Shown here piece after piece: positions 18,569-27,279 of a stretch of 64,000 bases of DNA. Each line of letters begins with the position of its first letter. Within the stretch, counting starts at the first letter, position 1. Under the pieces are notes generated by a model, which was not told the origin of the DNA, made no database searches, and saw only the letters and a program-made list of their open reading frames with translations. The stretch lies in NCBI GenBank assembly GCA_024644405.1, contig JAHELC010000002.1, forward strand, positions 124,001 through 188,000. The letters run 5' to 3'. Both the position numbers and the translations under genes were made by a program. Origin of the DNA: Nitrospinaceae bacterium. GTDB taxonomy: Bacteria > Nitrospinota > Nitrospinia > Nitrospinales > Nitrospinaceae.

Positions 18569-19555
18569 ATGACTTCCGTAATGATAGGTGTGTTTGTGGT
18601 CTTTGCCTTCGCTCTCGGGTCGATCACTTATGTTTATCTGTACCGCGGCAAGGCCCGGTATGCCAATCTTGGAGAATACCTGAGAAAAGGCTGGCCGATT
18701 TTTTCCCCGCTCAACTGCCTTTTATATATGTTCACCCAGTCCAGGGCGCGGCATTCCATCATCGATCTTAATAATTTTCACGAGCTGGATGAAATCCAGA
18801 ACAACTGGGAAACGATCCGGGAGGAAGTGGTCAACCTGTACCGCCAACGCTATTTTGAACAAACCAAAAAACCCGAGTCGCAGGCTTCTTACGATATCGG
18901 GTTCCGTACCTTCTTCAAATACGGCTGGAGCAAGTTTTACCTGAAATGGTACGGATACACCCACGACTCCGCGAAAAAGCTGTGCCCCAGGACGGTCCGG
19001 ATACTCGAGCAAATTCCTTCCGTCAACGGTGCGATGTTTTCCGTTTTGCCGGTTGACGGGCAATTGACCCGGCACCTGGACCCCATTGCCTGCTCTTTGA
19101 GGTATCATCTGGGTTTGGAAACCCCGAACTCCGATGATTGCTATATCAATATTGACGGGATTTCATATTCGTGGAGAGACGGCGAGGCCCTGATGTTTGA
19201 TGAAACTTATCCGCATTACGCCAGGAACGATTCCGACCGGTACCGTTTGATTTTGATGTGTGATGTCGAACGCCCCATGAATTTCCTCGGACGTATCATC
19301 AACTTTTTTTTCAAAGGCTTGATGCGAATGACCGTGGTGCCCAATATCGAAGGAGACAAGCGCGGGTTTGCCAATATCCTGTTTGCCGGACTGGCGCCGG
19401 TGAATCAAAAGCTCAAAGCCCTCAAGCAGAGCAACAAAAAGCTTTATACACTGATCAAATATTCGATCAATCTGACTTTAATACTCCTCGGTGTTGCCTT
19501 GATCGCAGGCCTGTTCCAACTCCTCTACAGCCTGGTCATGACGCTGGCCGCGTGA
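18569..19555 (+). CDS. Membrane-anchored aspartyl/asparaginyl beta-hydroxylase family protein (LpxO-like)
   Basis: 328 residues. An N-terminal membrane helix (1-25) and a C-terminal helix (about 300-325) flank a cytoplasmic Fe(II)/2-oxoglutarate dioxygenase domain. The iron ligands are recognisable in QLTRHLDPIACSLRYHLGL and GEALMFDETYPHYARNDSDRYRLILMCDVERP (two His and the 2-OG-binding Arg). LpxO enzymes of this family hydroxylate the secondary myristate of lipid A at the inner-membrane face. The assignment to lipid A rather than a protein substrate is inference from the membrane anchor and the HxD-like layout. Confidence 0.82.
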   Translation: MTSVMIGVFVVFAFALGSITYVYLYRGKARYANLGEYLRKGWPIFSPLNCLLYMFTQSRARHSIIDLNNFHELDEIQNNWETIREEVVNLYRQRYFEQTKKPESQASYDIGFRTFFKYGWSKFYLKWYGYTHDSAKKLCPRTVRILEQIPSVNGAMFSVLPVDGQLTRHLDPIACSLRYHLGLETPNSDDCYINIDGISYSWRDGEALMFDETYPHYARNDSDRYRLILMCDVERPMNFLGRIINFFFKGLMRMTVVPNIEGDKRGFANILFAGLAPVNQKLKALKQSNKKLYTLIKYSINLTLILLGVALIAGLFQLLYSLVMTLAA

Positions 19556-19714
19556 TCGCCAATCCCTCACCTGCGACCGGGACCCGGTCGATTAAATTAA
19601 TACATGACGTGGACAAGCTCGCCCTCCGCGGAGTGGTGCCAGGGAACGAAAAAGGGTCGCACTAAACCAAAGGCACTCCGCCCGTCGTCAGCAAGCTGCC
19701 CCTACGGCGAGTAG

Positions 19715-19801
19715 TGGTGCCGAAGAGAGGACTCGAACCTCCACAGGGTTGCCCCCACATGGTCCTGAACCATGCGTGTCTACCAATTCCACCACTTCGG
19801 C
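19715..19801 (-). tRNA. tRNA-Leu (CAG)
   Basis: An 87-base cloverleaf on the minus strand: acceptor GCCGAAG/CTTCGGC, long variable arm as expected for Leu, T-loop GGTTCGAGTCC, and CCA encoded. The anticodon loop TTCAGGA within the CATGG/CCATG stem gives anticodon CAG, reading CUG. Confidence 0.95.
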
Positions 19802-20045
19802 GTGTGAACGTGACGCTTAAAATATCATACCCGCCTTAAAATTGTAAAAAATTTTTTATCCGGCCATTTAAATATTGTCTAACAAGGAAAGCTATGCGCA
19901 TCGCGGACTGCATCCCCTTTAACCCCTTCATTTAATTATCCCTCCCCAGGCGATAGCGCTTGCTTTTAAAAAAGCGCCGTCGGATAATTGCAGGGACCGA
20001 GTACCGTCTTGAACGAGGGTTAGACAACTTTTTCCGGGGGGAAAT

Positions 20046-20228
20046 ATGAAACCTGCCAGCTCACGCTCCAGCGATCGCGCCGCACAACATCCCGTGCTCA
20101 TCGTCTCGCATTCGCAACAGGAAACAATCTGCAAAGAAGTTTATGAGTATCTGATCCGCAAAAAGATCCAGAAACTGAAGGAAGCGATCCTGCACTTCAA
20201 CACGATCATCAAACAGATGCTCAAGTAG
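20046..20228 (+). CDS. Possible small basic protein (60 aa)
   Basis: A short frame with a strong GGGGGGAAAT ribosome-binding site ahead of its ATG. The C-terminal half is a predicted basic helix (EVYEYLIRKKIQKLKEAILHF). No homologue is recognised. It is convergent with the flippase-like gene, which ends 8 bp away. It may be real given the ribosome-binding site, but composition alone does not prove it. Confidence 0.4.
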   Translation: MKPASSRSSDRAAQHPVLIVSHSQQETICKEVYEYLIRKKIQKLKEAILHFNTIIKQMLK

Positions 20229-20235
20229 CCGGCCC

Positions 20236-21261
20236 TCAGGCCTCCTCTTCAATCTCCACCAGTTTCTTGACCGAGATGTGGTCGTGGAGTATAAAGTAGA
20301 CGCCGCCCAGAATGATGACCGCAAAGTTGACACCCCACGCAACGAATCCGAAACTCACCGTGGCCACCTCCGCTTCGCCCATGATCTCATGCAGGGCGAT
20401 CAACACCCCGGCGTTGAACGATCCCAGAAATGCCGGCGTCGGCAGCACGGTGATCAGTATGCAGACCATCACCGTCAATAGAACCAGCGACGTTACGGAT
20501 TTGTCCTGGAGTTCATAGGCCCAGTACAGGGGATAATACTGCAGGACGATCAGCGCCCACACCCCCACCGTGGCCACGGCGATAAACACCAGCGCCCGTA
20601 AATTCCGGAACACCCCCAGGCCCTGGCTGAAGGTTTCCGTCATTTGAATCAAATTGTATTGCCATTTCTCAGGTAACGGTCTGATCAGCCAGTGCACCAG
20701 CGCCATCGCTCTTTCATTGTGAAATGTCAGCAGGTAAATGAACGCGATCAATGCCAGCACCAGCGCCAGGCTGAACAGTCCGAACTGGAACGCCAGGTCT
20801 CTGATTGAAATGCCCGACCAAGCGATGTTACCGTCAAAGATTTCTCCGTGAAATACCAGAATCCAAGAAAACAGAAACAACAGCAGAATCAGATCGAACA
20901 ACCGTTCGACCACGATAGTGGCGAGCGAACCGGCGAAGGACAACTCGAATTTTTTCCCCAGAAGGTAGGCCCGGACCAGTTCTCCCGCGCGGAACGGAAG
21001 AACTCCCGCCATGAAACCGACCATGAGCGGCGCAAACAAATCCCACGTCTTCACTTCCCGCACCGGCAAAAGGAGCACCCGCCAGCGGATCGCCCGTGCC
21101 ACGTAGGTCAGGCACATCAACGCAAAGGTCGGCAACAACCAGATATAATTGACGTGCCGGAACGAATCCATCAACTCGGGAACCGATACGTTTCGCATCG
21201 TATAATAAATGGCCGCAACAGCGAAAATCAGGCTGATGATCAATTGTCCGGATTTTTTCAA
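20236..21261 (-). CDS. Flippase-like/lysylphosphatidylglycerol synthase TM-domain protein (UPF0104, YbhN-like)
   Basis: 341-residue integral membrane protein with about eight helices. It contains the family motif LMCLTYVARAIRWRVLLLP and GFMAGVLPFRAGELVRAYLLGKK, followed by SLATIVVERLFDLILLLFLF. These match the flippase-like (LPG synthase TM) domain family, often linked to lipid or polyprenol export; the substrate here is unknown. The start appears to be TTG at 21261, which overlaps the ribF stop (TTGA) and has AGGA 7 bp upstream. Translational coupling with ribF is likely. Confidence 0.85.
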   Translation of the reverse strand: MKKSGQLIISLIFAVAAIYYTMRNVSVPELMDSFRHVNYIWLLPTFALMCLTYVARAIRWRVLLLPVREVKTWDLFAPLMVGFMAGVLPFRAGELVRAYLLGKKFELSFAGSLATIVVERLFDLILLLFLFSWILVFHGEIFDGNIAWSGISIRDLAFQFGLFSLALVLALIAFIYLLTFHNERAMALVHWLIRPLPEKWQYNLIQMTETFSQGLGVFRNLRALVFIAVATVGVWALIVLQYYPLYWAYELQDKSVTSLVLLTVMVCILITVLPTPAFLGSFNAGVLIALHEIMGEAEVATVSFGFVAWGVNFAVIILGGVYFILHDHISVKKLVEIEEEA

Positions 21262-22190
21262 AGCGGGGTCCTGGATAAGATGGTTTTGGCGGTGGCGATA
21301 TCTTTCTGGATCTGGGCGACCAGATCCTCCGCCGATTGAAACTGGATTTCCCCGCGAATGCGCTGGATGAAAGTAACTTCGATTTCCTCACCGTAAATGG
21401 AATCGCCAAAATCGAAAATATGCACCTCCACACTCAACCGGTCGCGGTTGAACGTCGGGTTGAAACCGATGTTGACCACCCCCGAATACACCTGGCCTTC
21501 TGAGGTCACGTAAACGGCATAGACGCCGGTACCGGGTATCTGCACCTTGCTGGTATCGATGTTGGCCGTGGGAAACCCGATCCCGCGGCCGGTTTTGTAG
21601 CCGTGCACCACTGGTCCCTGGATGGAATAATGGCGTCCGAGAAAATCGCGCGCGCGGACCACGTCGCCTTCTTCGATCAATTCCCGGACGTAGGAACTGC
21701 TCACCCGATGCCCTTCGAATTCCACCGGATCGATCACGTGCACCTTGAAATGAAATTCCTCCCCCATTTTTTTCAGGTAGGCGATGGTGCCCTCGCGTCC
21801 CCGGCCGAATGCGTAATCGTAACCCACCACGATCTCCTTCACGCCGATCTTGCCCACCAGAATATTTTCGGAAAATTCGCGCGGTTGCTGGTCGGCAAAC
21901 CCCTGGTTGAAATCCGCGCAGATGACCTGATCGATGCCGCACTGCTCGATCAGCTCCATTTTCTTGCGGAAACTCGTCAACAGGGGCGGTGCCTTTTCCG
22001 GAGCGATGATTTTCAACGGATGCGGTTCAAACGTGAATACAATCGCGGTTCCCTTGTTTTCGCGGGCGATCTCCGCCACCCGGCGGAAGATGATCTCGTG
22101 TCCCAGATGCACGCCGTCGAAGTTTCCGATCGTCATCACCGGGTAGGGACCGGGATCGGGGATATGTTTGGTGCCGCGAATGATTTGCAT
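21258..22190 (-). CDS. ribF: Bifunctional riboflavin kinase / FAD synthetase
   Basis: Makes FMN from riboflavin and then FAD. The 310-residue length is normal. The N-terminal FAD synthetase domain has the nucleotidyltransferase motif MTIGNFDGVHLGHEII and VVGYDYAFGRGREG. The C-terminal flavokinase domain has GIGFPTANIDTSKVQIPGTGVYAVYV and the VNIGFNPTF motif with a trailing EVHIFDF. It overlaps the flippase-like gene by 4 bp; a B/R repeat follows upstream. Confidence 0.97.
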   Translation of the reverse strand: MQIIRGTKHIPDPGPYPVMTIGNFDGVHLGHEIIFRRVAEIARENKGTAIVFTFEPHPLKIIAPEKAPPLLTSFRKKMELIEQCGIDQVICADFNQGFADQQPREFSENILVGKIGVKEIVVGYDYAFGRGREGTIAYLKKMGEEFHFKVHVIDPVEFEGHRVSSSYVRELIEEGDVVRARDFLGRHYSIQGPVVHGYKTGRGIGFPTANIDTSKVQIPGTGVYAVYVTSEGQVYSGVVNIGFNPTFNRDRLSVEVHIFDFGDSIYGEEIEVTFIQRIRGEIQFQSAEDLVAQIQKDIATAKTILSRTPL

Positions 22191-22235
22191 AAATGGATTG
22201 GGCCTAAAAGAAAAAACAGGAGCGGGTCGGCCCGT

Positions 22236-22303
22236 CTCCTGCCCGGAGGGGGAAAAGGCTGACCGCTAACGGCCACCGAAAATCCCCGAACGCAATTCAG
22301 AAT
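22236..22303 (+). repeat. Dispersed intergenic repeat, R motif
   Basis: CTCCTGCCCGGAGGGGGAAA then GGCTGACCGCTAACGGCC and GAACGCAATTCAG. It is the best preserved R copy and continues directly into a B motif at 22301. The B motif is in turn followed by CTCCTGCTC, apparently the start of another, truncated R. This implies a head-to-tail R-B arrangement. It lies between ribF and the UbiA-family gene, upstream of ribF. Confidence 0.75.
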
Positions 22304-22325
22304 TTGGGTCCAGCGTCACGCTGGC
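22301..22325 (+). repeat. Dispersed repeat, B motif
   Basis: Nearly identical to 13721-13745 (TTGGGTCCAGCGTCACGCTG core). It follows the R copy at 22236 without a gap. The CCAGCGTCACGCTGG core is self-complementary apart from the centre. Confidence 0.75.
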
Positions 22326-22374
22326 TCCTGCTCAGCAAGTCCTTATTTCAGGGTAGCCAAGAAGGCTTGAGGTG

Positions 22375-23286
22375 TCAATTGGCGATCAGCAAACCCACAC
22401 CGCCGCCCACCGCAAACAGGACAAACGTCAATAGTGTATTCACTTGCGCCGGAACCAGACGTTGGGCATGATCGTAATCCACCCACAAACGCCGGACTGC
22501 CAGGAACGCCGGAGGCAGGGCGATGCCCGCAAGCCAGACACTGGCCGGAAAACCCAGAAAAGGCAACTCCACTAATAAAAGACCTGCGGTCGCCACGATA
22601 ATGGCAAACACACGGCTGGCCTGCCGGGGACCGATGCGAACCACCAGCGTCTTCTTGTTCGCTTGTTGATCCGCGTGCACGTCGGGAAATTCGTTGATCC
22701 AGAGAAACGCTCCGATGAGCAATCCGAGGGGCAAAGACAGCACCACCACCTGCGGAGTCACGGTGCCTTGTTGTACCAGATACGTGCCACTGCAAATCAG
22801 CGGCCCGTAACAGAACGCCACGGTCAACTCCCCCAGTCCGCGGTACGCCAGCTTCAGGGGAGCGCCGTTATAAAAGTAAGCCGCACCCACACCGATCACT
22901 CCCAGCCACAGGACCAATGGCTCGCGGTACACAACGATGACCATCCCGATAGCAATCCCCAAAAGGTAAGATACTGCCGCGATGCCGATCGTCTGCTTCC
23001 GTGTGAGGAGACCCTCGACCAGCACCCGCTTGCCGCCCGAGAAAGGCGTCCGGTGTTCGGGAGCCACGCCGGGGTCCGCTCCCGAATCGAAGTCGAAGAT
23101 TTCGCCCGAGGCGTTTTTCGCCACTTCAATGCAGAAGATGCCCAATACCGTGAGCGTCAGCCAGCCCCAATGAAGGGGTCCTTCCGCCGCCGCCGCACAG
23201 GCGCCGAGAAAGAGAGCCGCCATGGAGGCCAGAGAAATTTTGGGATCGGCAAGACGCCAAAGCCCCAATCCGAAGTTCGTTGCCAT
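22375..23286 (-). CDS. UbiA-family prenyltransferase (MenA-like)
   Basis: 303-residue membrane protein with about eight helices and the two Asp-rich UbiA motifs: NASGEIFDFDSGADPG (N/DxxxD, about residues 58-73) and NEFPDVHADQQANKKT. A YFYNGAPLKLAYRGLGEL segment is typical of MenA-type enzymes that prenylate a naphthoate ring. With MqnA in this window the cell probably makes menaquinone by the futalosine route, in which MqnP, a UbiA relative, does this step; the protein could be that enzyme. Substrate assignment is inference. Confidence 0.82.
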   Translation of the reverse strand: MATNFGLGLWRLADPKISLASMAALFLGACAAAAEGPLHWGWLTLTVLGIFCIEVAKNASGEIFDFDSGADPGVAPEHRTPFSGGKRVLVEGLLTRKQTIGIAAVSYLLGIAIGMVIVVYREPLVLWLGVIGVGAAYFYNGAPLKLAYRGLGELTVAFCYGPLICSGTYLVQQGTVTPQVVVLSLPLGLLIGAFLWINEFPDVHADQQANKKTLVVRIGPRQASRVFAIIVATAGLLLVELPFLGFPASVWLAGIALPPAFLAVRRLWVDYDHAQRLVPAQVNTLLTFVLFAVGGGVGLLIAN

Positions 23287-23467
23287 AATGGTTCCTGTGC
23301 CTCCTGTCGATGGGTGACTCAGCTCGAAATGGTTGTTAAATAATAGTCAACAAGTATGGATGTGTCAAATACGGCAAAACCGGACTGTCCAGTCCTTCCT
23401 TGCCGACGGGTGGGGAGTTTGATATGATCGACCCATACACGAATATGAACCCGAATTAGGGTGTCCT

Positions 23468-23755
23468 ATGTTTGATATCGGTTTTTTTGAAATCATGATT
23501 ATTATGGTGATCGCGGTGATCGTGATCGGCCCCGCCAACCTTCCCAAACTGGCCCGTGCCGTCGGCCGCGGCTGGGGCGAATTCCAGAAAACGTTCAACG
23601 AACTGAAACAGGACGTACTCGACGAAACCGAGGGCGTGAAACAGACCGTCGGCATCGACCAGCTCGAACAGGAAGTCTCCGCCGCCACCAAGGTGGACGT
23701 CGACGTCAACCTCGACCTGAACGCGGATCCGGATATCAAACCCGATCAGGACTGA
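23468..23755 (+). CDS. Twin-arginine translocase subunit TatA/TatB
   Basis: 95-residue protein: short N-terminus MFDIGFFE, one membrane helix ([12 protein letters not shown]), the Gly-Pro hinge [15 protein letters not shown], an amphipathic helix and an acidic tail. This is the TatA/TatB fold. The MFDIG start with a Glu within the helix region favours TatB over TatA. tatC is not in the window, so the gene stands alone. It helps export folded proteins across the inner membrane. Confidence 0.88.
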   Translation: MFDIGFFEIMIIMVIAVIVIGPANLPKLARAVGRGWGEFQKTFNELKQDVLDETEGVKQTVGIDQLEQEVSAATKVDVDVNLDLNADPDIKPDQD

Positions 23756-23756
23756 A

Positions 23757-23836
23757 CTCCTGCCCGCCCTCTAGCGAGGGAGGCATCTGGCTGACGGGTC
23801 ACTCCGACCGAGAGCGCCTGAACGCAATTCAAGGTT
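23757..23836 (+). repeat. Dispersed intergenic repeat, R motif
   Basis: CTCCTGCCCGCCCTCTAGCG then GAGGGAGGCATCTGGCTGAC and GAACGCAATTCAAGGTTT. It begins next to the TatA/B stop codon. It is followed by the inverted repeat GCGGCGATTCGCCGC at 23850-23864, which also resembles the element near 9776. Confidence 0.7.
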
Positions 23837-23875
23837 TTAAATTTATCCGCGGCGATTCGCCGCCGTCACCAACCC

Positions 23876-24259
23876 ATGCTGAGCACCCCCACCCTGCATC
23901 CGTTTTTCTCACATTTTCCACCCGCCCTGTTTCTGGCGGGACTGGCGATGCTGGGTCTCGCGCGGCGCCGGTCCGACTCGCGCTGGGTGCAGGCGGCCTG
24001 TCTGAATTTCAGCCTGGGATTGCTGATGTCGATCCTTGCCGTGTTGACCGGCATGTTTGCCGCCGACCTCGCGCAGTGGCCGATCGTCGAAGTGGAGGGT
24101 CACCAGGGATATTCATTTGCCGCGGTCATTTTCTATATCTTCTGCACGGTCTACGTCTACACCCAACCCTTCAAGGTGGCCGCTCTGTTTTTTTACGGGC
24201 TGGCGTTATTGTCCATTGGCGCCACTGCCTGGTCCGGGTACCAGCTGGTGTTTCATTGA
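23876..24259 (+). CDS. DUF2231-family membrane protein
   Basis: 127 residues with four hydrophobic helices. The N-terminal LHPFFSHFPPALFLAGLAML matches the DUF2231 signature of a His-Pro followed by a HFP. A second His is in VEGHQGYSFAAVIFY. DUF2231 proteins are predicted to bind heme or to be redox-linked membrane proteins, but their function is not established. It is convergent with, and overlaps by 7 bp, a second DUF2231 gene. Confidence 0.75.
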   Translation: MLSTPTLHPFFSHFPPALFLAGLAMLGLARRRSDSRWVQAACLNFSLGLLMSILAVLTGMFAADLAQWPIVEVEGHQGYSFAAVIFYIFCTVYVYTQPFKVAALFFYGLALLSIGATAWSGYQLVFH

Positions 24260-24723
24260 ACCGCATCCGGTGTCGGCAGACCGAACCGATGCACCAGCTC
24301 CCCACCACAATATCCCGTCGCCAGAACTGAGGCCAAACCCACGCCCAACAGCGAAAAGTATAAAATCTGCCCCCATTTCTTTTTACCGTAACGCGCTGCG
24401 ACCAGGGCCAGAATAAAAATCACCACCGTCGAACTGGCGAACAGGATGTGGTAAGACAAGAACTTCCGCATGCGGGTTTTGATTTCGAGACTGAGCCGCG
24501 GATCGGTCTCGGAAAAAATATCACTGATACCAATGACGCCCAGAAACCCGACGACCGCCGCGACCAGGGCAAACACCAAACCCATGCGGATGTTGAATCC
24601 CCCCGCCGTGCGTGCCGACTCTTCGTTCTGAAGCTTGCCATAAAACTCGAACACCACCCCCATTACCAGAAGAGCCACGGCAAAGGGAACCAGCATGGGA
24701 TGTATTTGGGCAAAGGTCATCAT
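24253..24723 (-). CDS. DUF2231-like membrane protein
   Basis: 156 residues with four predicted membrane helices. It opens FAQIHPMLVPFAVALLVMGV, again the HP...P...A DUF2231-like pattern, and has a cytoplasmic/periplasmic loop IFSETDPRLSLEIKTRMRKFLSYHI with a conserved His. It ends GYCGGELVHRFG, a motif seen in membrane proteins that pair with cytochrome components. Two Met codons begin the frame and neither has a strong ribosome-binding site. The next gene upstream ends 3 bp away, so it is probably translationally coupled to the RNA methyltransferase. Confidence 0.7.
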   Translation of the reverse strand: MMTFAQIHPMLVPFAVALLVMGVVFEFYGKLQNEESARTAGGFNIRMGLVFALVAAVVGFLGVIGISDIFSETDPRLSLEIKTRMRKFLSYHILFASSTVVIFILALVAARYGKKKWGQILYFSLLGVGLASVLATGYCGGELVHRFGLPTPDAVQ

Positions 24724-24726
24724 GGA

Positions 24727-25554
24727 CTAAGAAGGGGTTTTGGGAGGGCGAGGTGCTTTACGGGACAGTTCCCCTAATAATATCCCGGCCGCCACCGAGG
24801 CGTTCAAAGATTCCATGTCGCCGGAACCGGGAATGCGCACCAGTGCGTCGCACCGTTTCTTAACCGGAACGGACAATCCTTCCTGCTCGTTACCGACCAC
24901 CATGACGCACGGGTACCTGAGTTTCAACTCGTAAAGACTTTTTCTGGAAGAGGGGTCGGCGCCGGCAACAAACACGCCCTGCGCTTTCAAATCTCTCAAA
25001 ATGGACGGCAGGCTTTTGCATTCGTACAACGGCACCATTTCCAAGGCTCCTTCCGCCATTCGCACGGCAGACGAATTCACAGCGGTGGCGGTCTCACCCA
25101 GCCCGACCAGTAATCCTTCCGCCCCGAAATAAGCGCACGACCTGAGAATGGCGCCGACATTATGAGAATTTTCCACCCGGTCCAGCGCCAGGGCGAATTC
25201 ATGTTTCGCCAGACCCGCCTTCACCCAATCGTGGACCGACGGTTGCTTCAGAGGCTTCACTACCATCACGTAGCCCTCGTGGTGGACACTGGACGCAACC
25301 TTGTTCAGGGATTCCTGGTCAAGTTTTCGGTAGGGCAGTTTGTTTCGGCTGCACCACTCCTTGACTTTTTTCAGCTGAGGCGCCCGGCTGGAGCTGAAAA
25401 AGACGCGCAAAATATCCTGCGGCCGGGTTTCAAAAACCCGCTGACAGGCATTCCACCCATAGACCGTGAATTCTCTTTGCTTGAGGGATGACCGGGAAGA
25501 TCCGGCGCGGGGGGGCCGGCTTGAACTGTTTTTTTTTGACGGGGATTGAGGCAA
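24727..25554 (-). CDS. SpoU/TrmH-family RNA 2'-O-ribose methyltransferase (RlmB-like)
   Basis: 275 residues: a basic Ser-rich N-terminal extension, a substrate-binding domain (VYGWNACQRVFE...LRVFFSS) and the knotted SPOUT catalytic domain. Its motifs are 1 (LALDRVENSHNVGAILRSCAYFGAEG), 2 (VMVVGNEQEGLS) and 3 (RIPGSGDMESLNASVAAGILLGEL). This matches TrmH/RlmB proteins that methylate ribose in 23S rRNA or tRNA using S-adenosylmethionine. The exact target nucleotide cannot be told from the sequence. Confidence 0.92.
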   Translation of the reverse strand: MPQSPSKKNSSSRPPRAGSSRSSLKQREFTVYGWNACQRVFETRPQDILRVFFSSSRAPQLKKVKEWCSRNKLPYRKLDQESLNKVASSVHHEGYVMVVKPLKQPSVHDWVKAGLAKHEFALALDRVENSHNVGAILRSCAYFGAEGLLVGLGETATAVNSSAVRMAEGALEMVPLYECKSLPSILRDLKAQGVFVAGADPSSRKSLYELKLRYPCVMVVGNEQEGLSVPVKKRCDALVRIPGSGDMESLNASVAAGILLGELSRKAPRPPKTPS

Positions 25555-25614
25555 CTAATTCGCTCTTTCGCAAAAAGGCGATCCCTGAACACCAGGGGCA
25601 ATTCGATCTGGGAA

Positions 25615-26061
25615 TTACCGGATGAAACTGCTCAACCGGTTATTCACCTCATCCAACCGGGTGATGACCAGATCGATAATCTGATCCTTGATTTTAATGA
25701 TCATTTCCGCAGACAGCTGGTCCATCAATTGGCTGTCCACCTTTAAGACGACAACCTCATTGTCCGCTTCGATCGCACTGGTGCGCGGCCGTTTGGCTTT
25801 CAGCGTGATCTCCCCGAATATGGAACCCGGCACCAACTGGGCCAGGGATACTTCCGCGGGTTTACTGCGCATCACGCTGACCTGCCCTTCCAGTAACACG
25901 AAAAAACCATAATCCACTTCATCCTCTTTCAGGATTTTTTCCTGGGGTTTGAATTGCATCCAATGACTTTTATGGGCCAGTAAACCTTCGCGGTCCGCTT
26001 CATCCATTTCCTTGAAAAAAGGAATTTCATTCATGAGTTTGACGAGTTTATCCTGATTCAT
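25615..26061 (-). CDS. Single-domain cyclic nucleotide-binding protein
   Basis: 148 residues forming just the beta-barrel sensor domain: IPFFKEMDEADREGLL, VDYGFFVLLEGQVSVMRS, LVPGSIFGEITLKAKRPRTSAIEADNEVVVLKV. The phosphate-binding-cassette pattern FGEI...RTSA is present, as in cAMP/cGMP-binding domains. There is no helix-turn-helix, kinase or membrane module, so it is not a standard Crp regulator. A partner protein is therefore likely, but none is evident next to it. Ligand identity is unknown. Confidence 0.85.
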   Translation of the reverse strand: MNQDKLVKLMNEIPFFKEMDEADREGLLAHKSHWMQFKPQEKILKEDEVDYGFFVLLEGQVSVMRSKPAEVSLAQLVPGSIFGEITLKAKRPRTSAIEADNEVVVLKVDSQLMDQLSAEMIIKIKDQIIDLVITRLDEVNNRLSSFIR

Positions 26062-26168
26062 TGCTGATACCCAAAAAGTTGATTTTTGATTACCTTAATA
26101 GTGTAAAGACAAACCGGCTCAAACACCACAACCCATTGGAAAAACTTCCAGTCGGAGTTTTCGGACCC

Positions 26169-27242
26169 TCAGCCGTGCCCGCCCATCATAAACGCTTCCG
26201 ACTCGTCAAACCGGGGAACCGGCAAATCGTCCACCTCCGCGAAATAGTCCTCCGCCCGCTCCAACACCTCGCTGGTGGTGGGGGTCTGGAACATGGCTCC
26301 GCGAAAGGCCGCGGCTCCCGGGTAGCCAAAAGCCAGCCAGACCGCCAGTTTGCGCAGGTACAGCAGGGTGCGCCGGGTATCGTAACGCGGACGCAACAGT
26401 TCATGGAAGCGGTGAAGCAGAGCCATCCGGCTCGGGTCCAGCGTCTCTCCCAGCTCTCCTGCGCATTGTCTGAAAATCCAGGGATTGCGCAGTGCCCCCC
26501 GGCCGATCATGACCGCATCGACCCCTGTTTCACGAAGCAGCGTTTGGGCCCTTTCGGCATTACGGATATCCCCGTTGCCGATGATGGGAAGCGTGGTGCG
26601 CTGTTTGACCTCGGCCATCAAATCCCAGTCCGCCAGGCCCTGATAACCCTGCACGCGGGTCCGCCCGTGAATGGCAACCCATTCGCAACCGGCGTTTTGC
26701 GCGGCAGCGACACACTCATGAATGGTCAACTCCTGGTCGCTCCAACCGGTGCGCATTTTGACTGTCAGGGGCAAATCGATGTTCCGTTTGATCTTCGTCA
26801 GAAAAGATTCCAGGTAGGCCGGATCGCGCATCAGCGCCGACCCGCACCCTTTTTGCACCACTTTCTTCACCGGACAACCGAGGTTGATGTCCAGAAAATC
26901 CGCGCCCTGCTCCTGAACCAGATGCGCGACCTTGATGAAATCGTCTGCGTAGTCCCCAAACAGTTGCAGGCCCACCAGCGTACCGGGGTTTTTATGAATC
27001 GCAATCATCCGACGGGTTTTTTCCGAATTGAACACCAGACCCTTGGCCGAAACCAGCTCGGATACCAGAACGCCCGCCCCCATTTCATCCATCAACTGCC
27101 GGTAGCAGACATCGGTAATGCCCGACATCGGCGCCATCCAGAATGCGTTGCGGGCACGGTCGATCAAACGCCCGCCCGACGCAGAAGCCATTGCGCGGCT
27201 TGGATTCTCTGCTTCTGTCAAAACTTTATGATTCATTTCCAT
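26169..27242 (-). CDS. tRNA-dihydrouridine synthase (DusB-like)
   Basis: 357 residues: FMN-dependent enzyme that reduces U to dihydrouridine in tRNA. The family core is clear: FWMAPMSGITDVCYRQLM, NLGCPVKKVVQKGCGSALM containing the catalytic Cys, TVKMRTGW, VAIHGRTRVQGYQG, PIIGNGDI and DAVMIGRGALRNPWIF. A C-terminal helical region follows. The position of the modified U is not evident. There is an N-terminal extension of about 30 residues before the core; downstream starts would be possible. Confidence 0.94.
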   Translation of the reverse strand: MEMNHKVLTEAENPSRAMASASGGRLIDRARNAFWMAPMSGITDVCYRQLMDEMGAGVLVSELVSAKGLVFNSEKTRRMIAIHKNPGTLVGLQLFGDYADDFIKVAHLVQEQGADFLDINLGCPVKKVVQKGCGSALMRDPAYLESFLTKIKRNIDLPLTVKMRTGWSDQELTIHECVAAAQNAGCEWVAIHGRTRVQGYQGLADWDLMAEVKQRTTLPIIGNGDIRNAERAQTLLRETGVDAVMIGRGALRNPWIFRQCAGELGETLDPSRMALLHRFHELLRPRYDTRRTLLYLRKLAVWLAFGYPGAAAFRGAMFQTPTTSEVLERAEDYFAEVDDLPVPRFDESEAFMMGGHG

Positions 27243-27279
27243 CCCATCATTATAAAAGAAAAATTTGCGATCACTTTAT

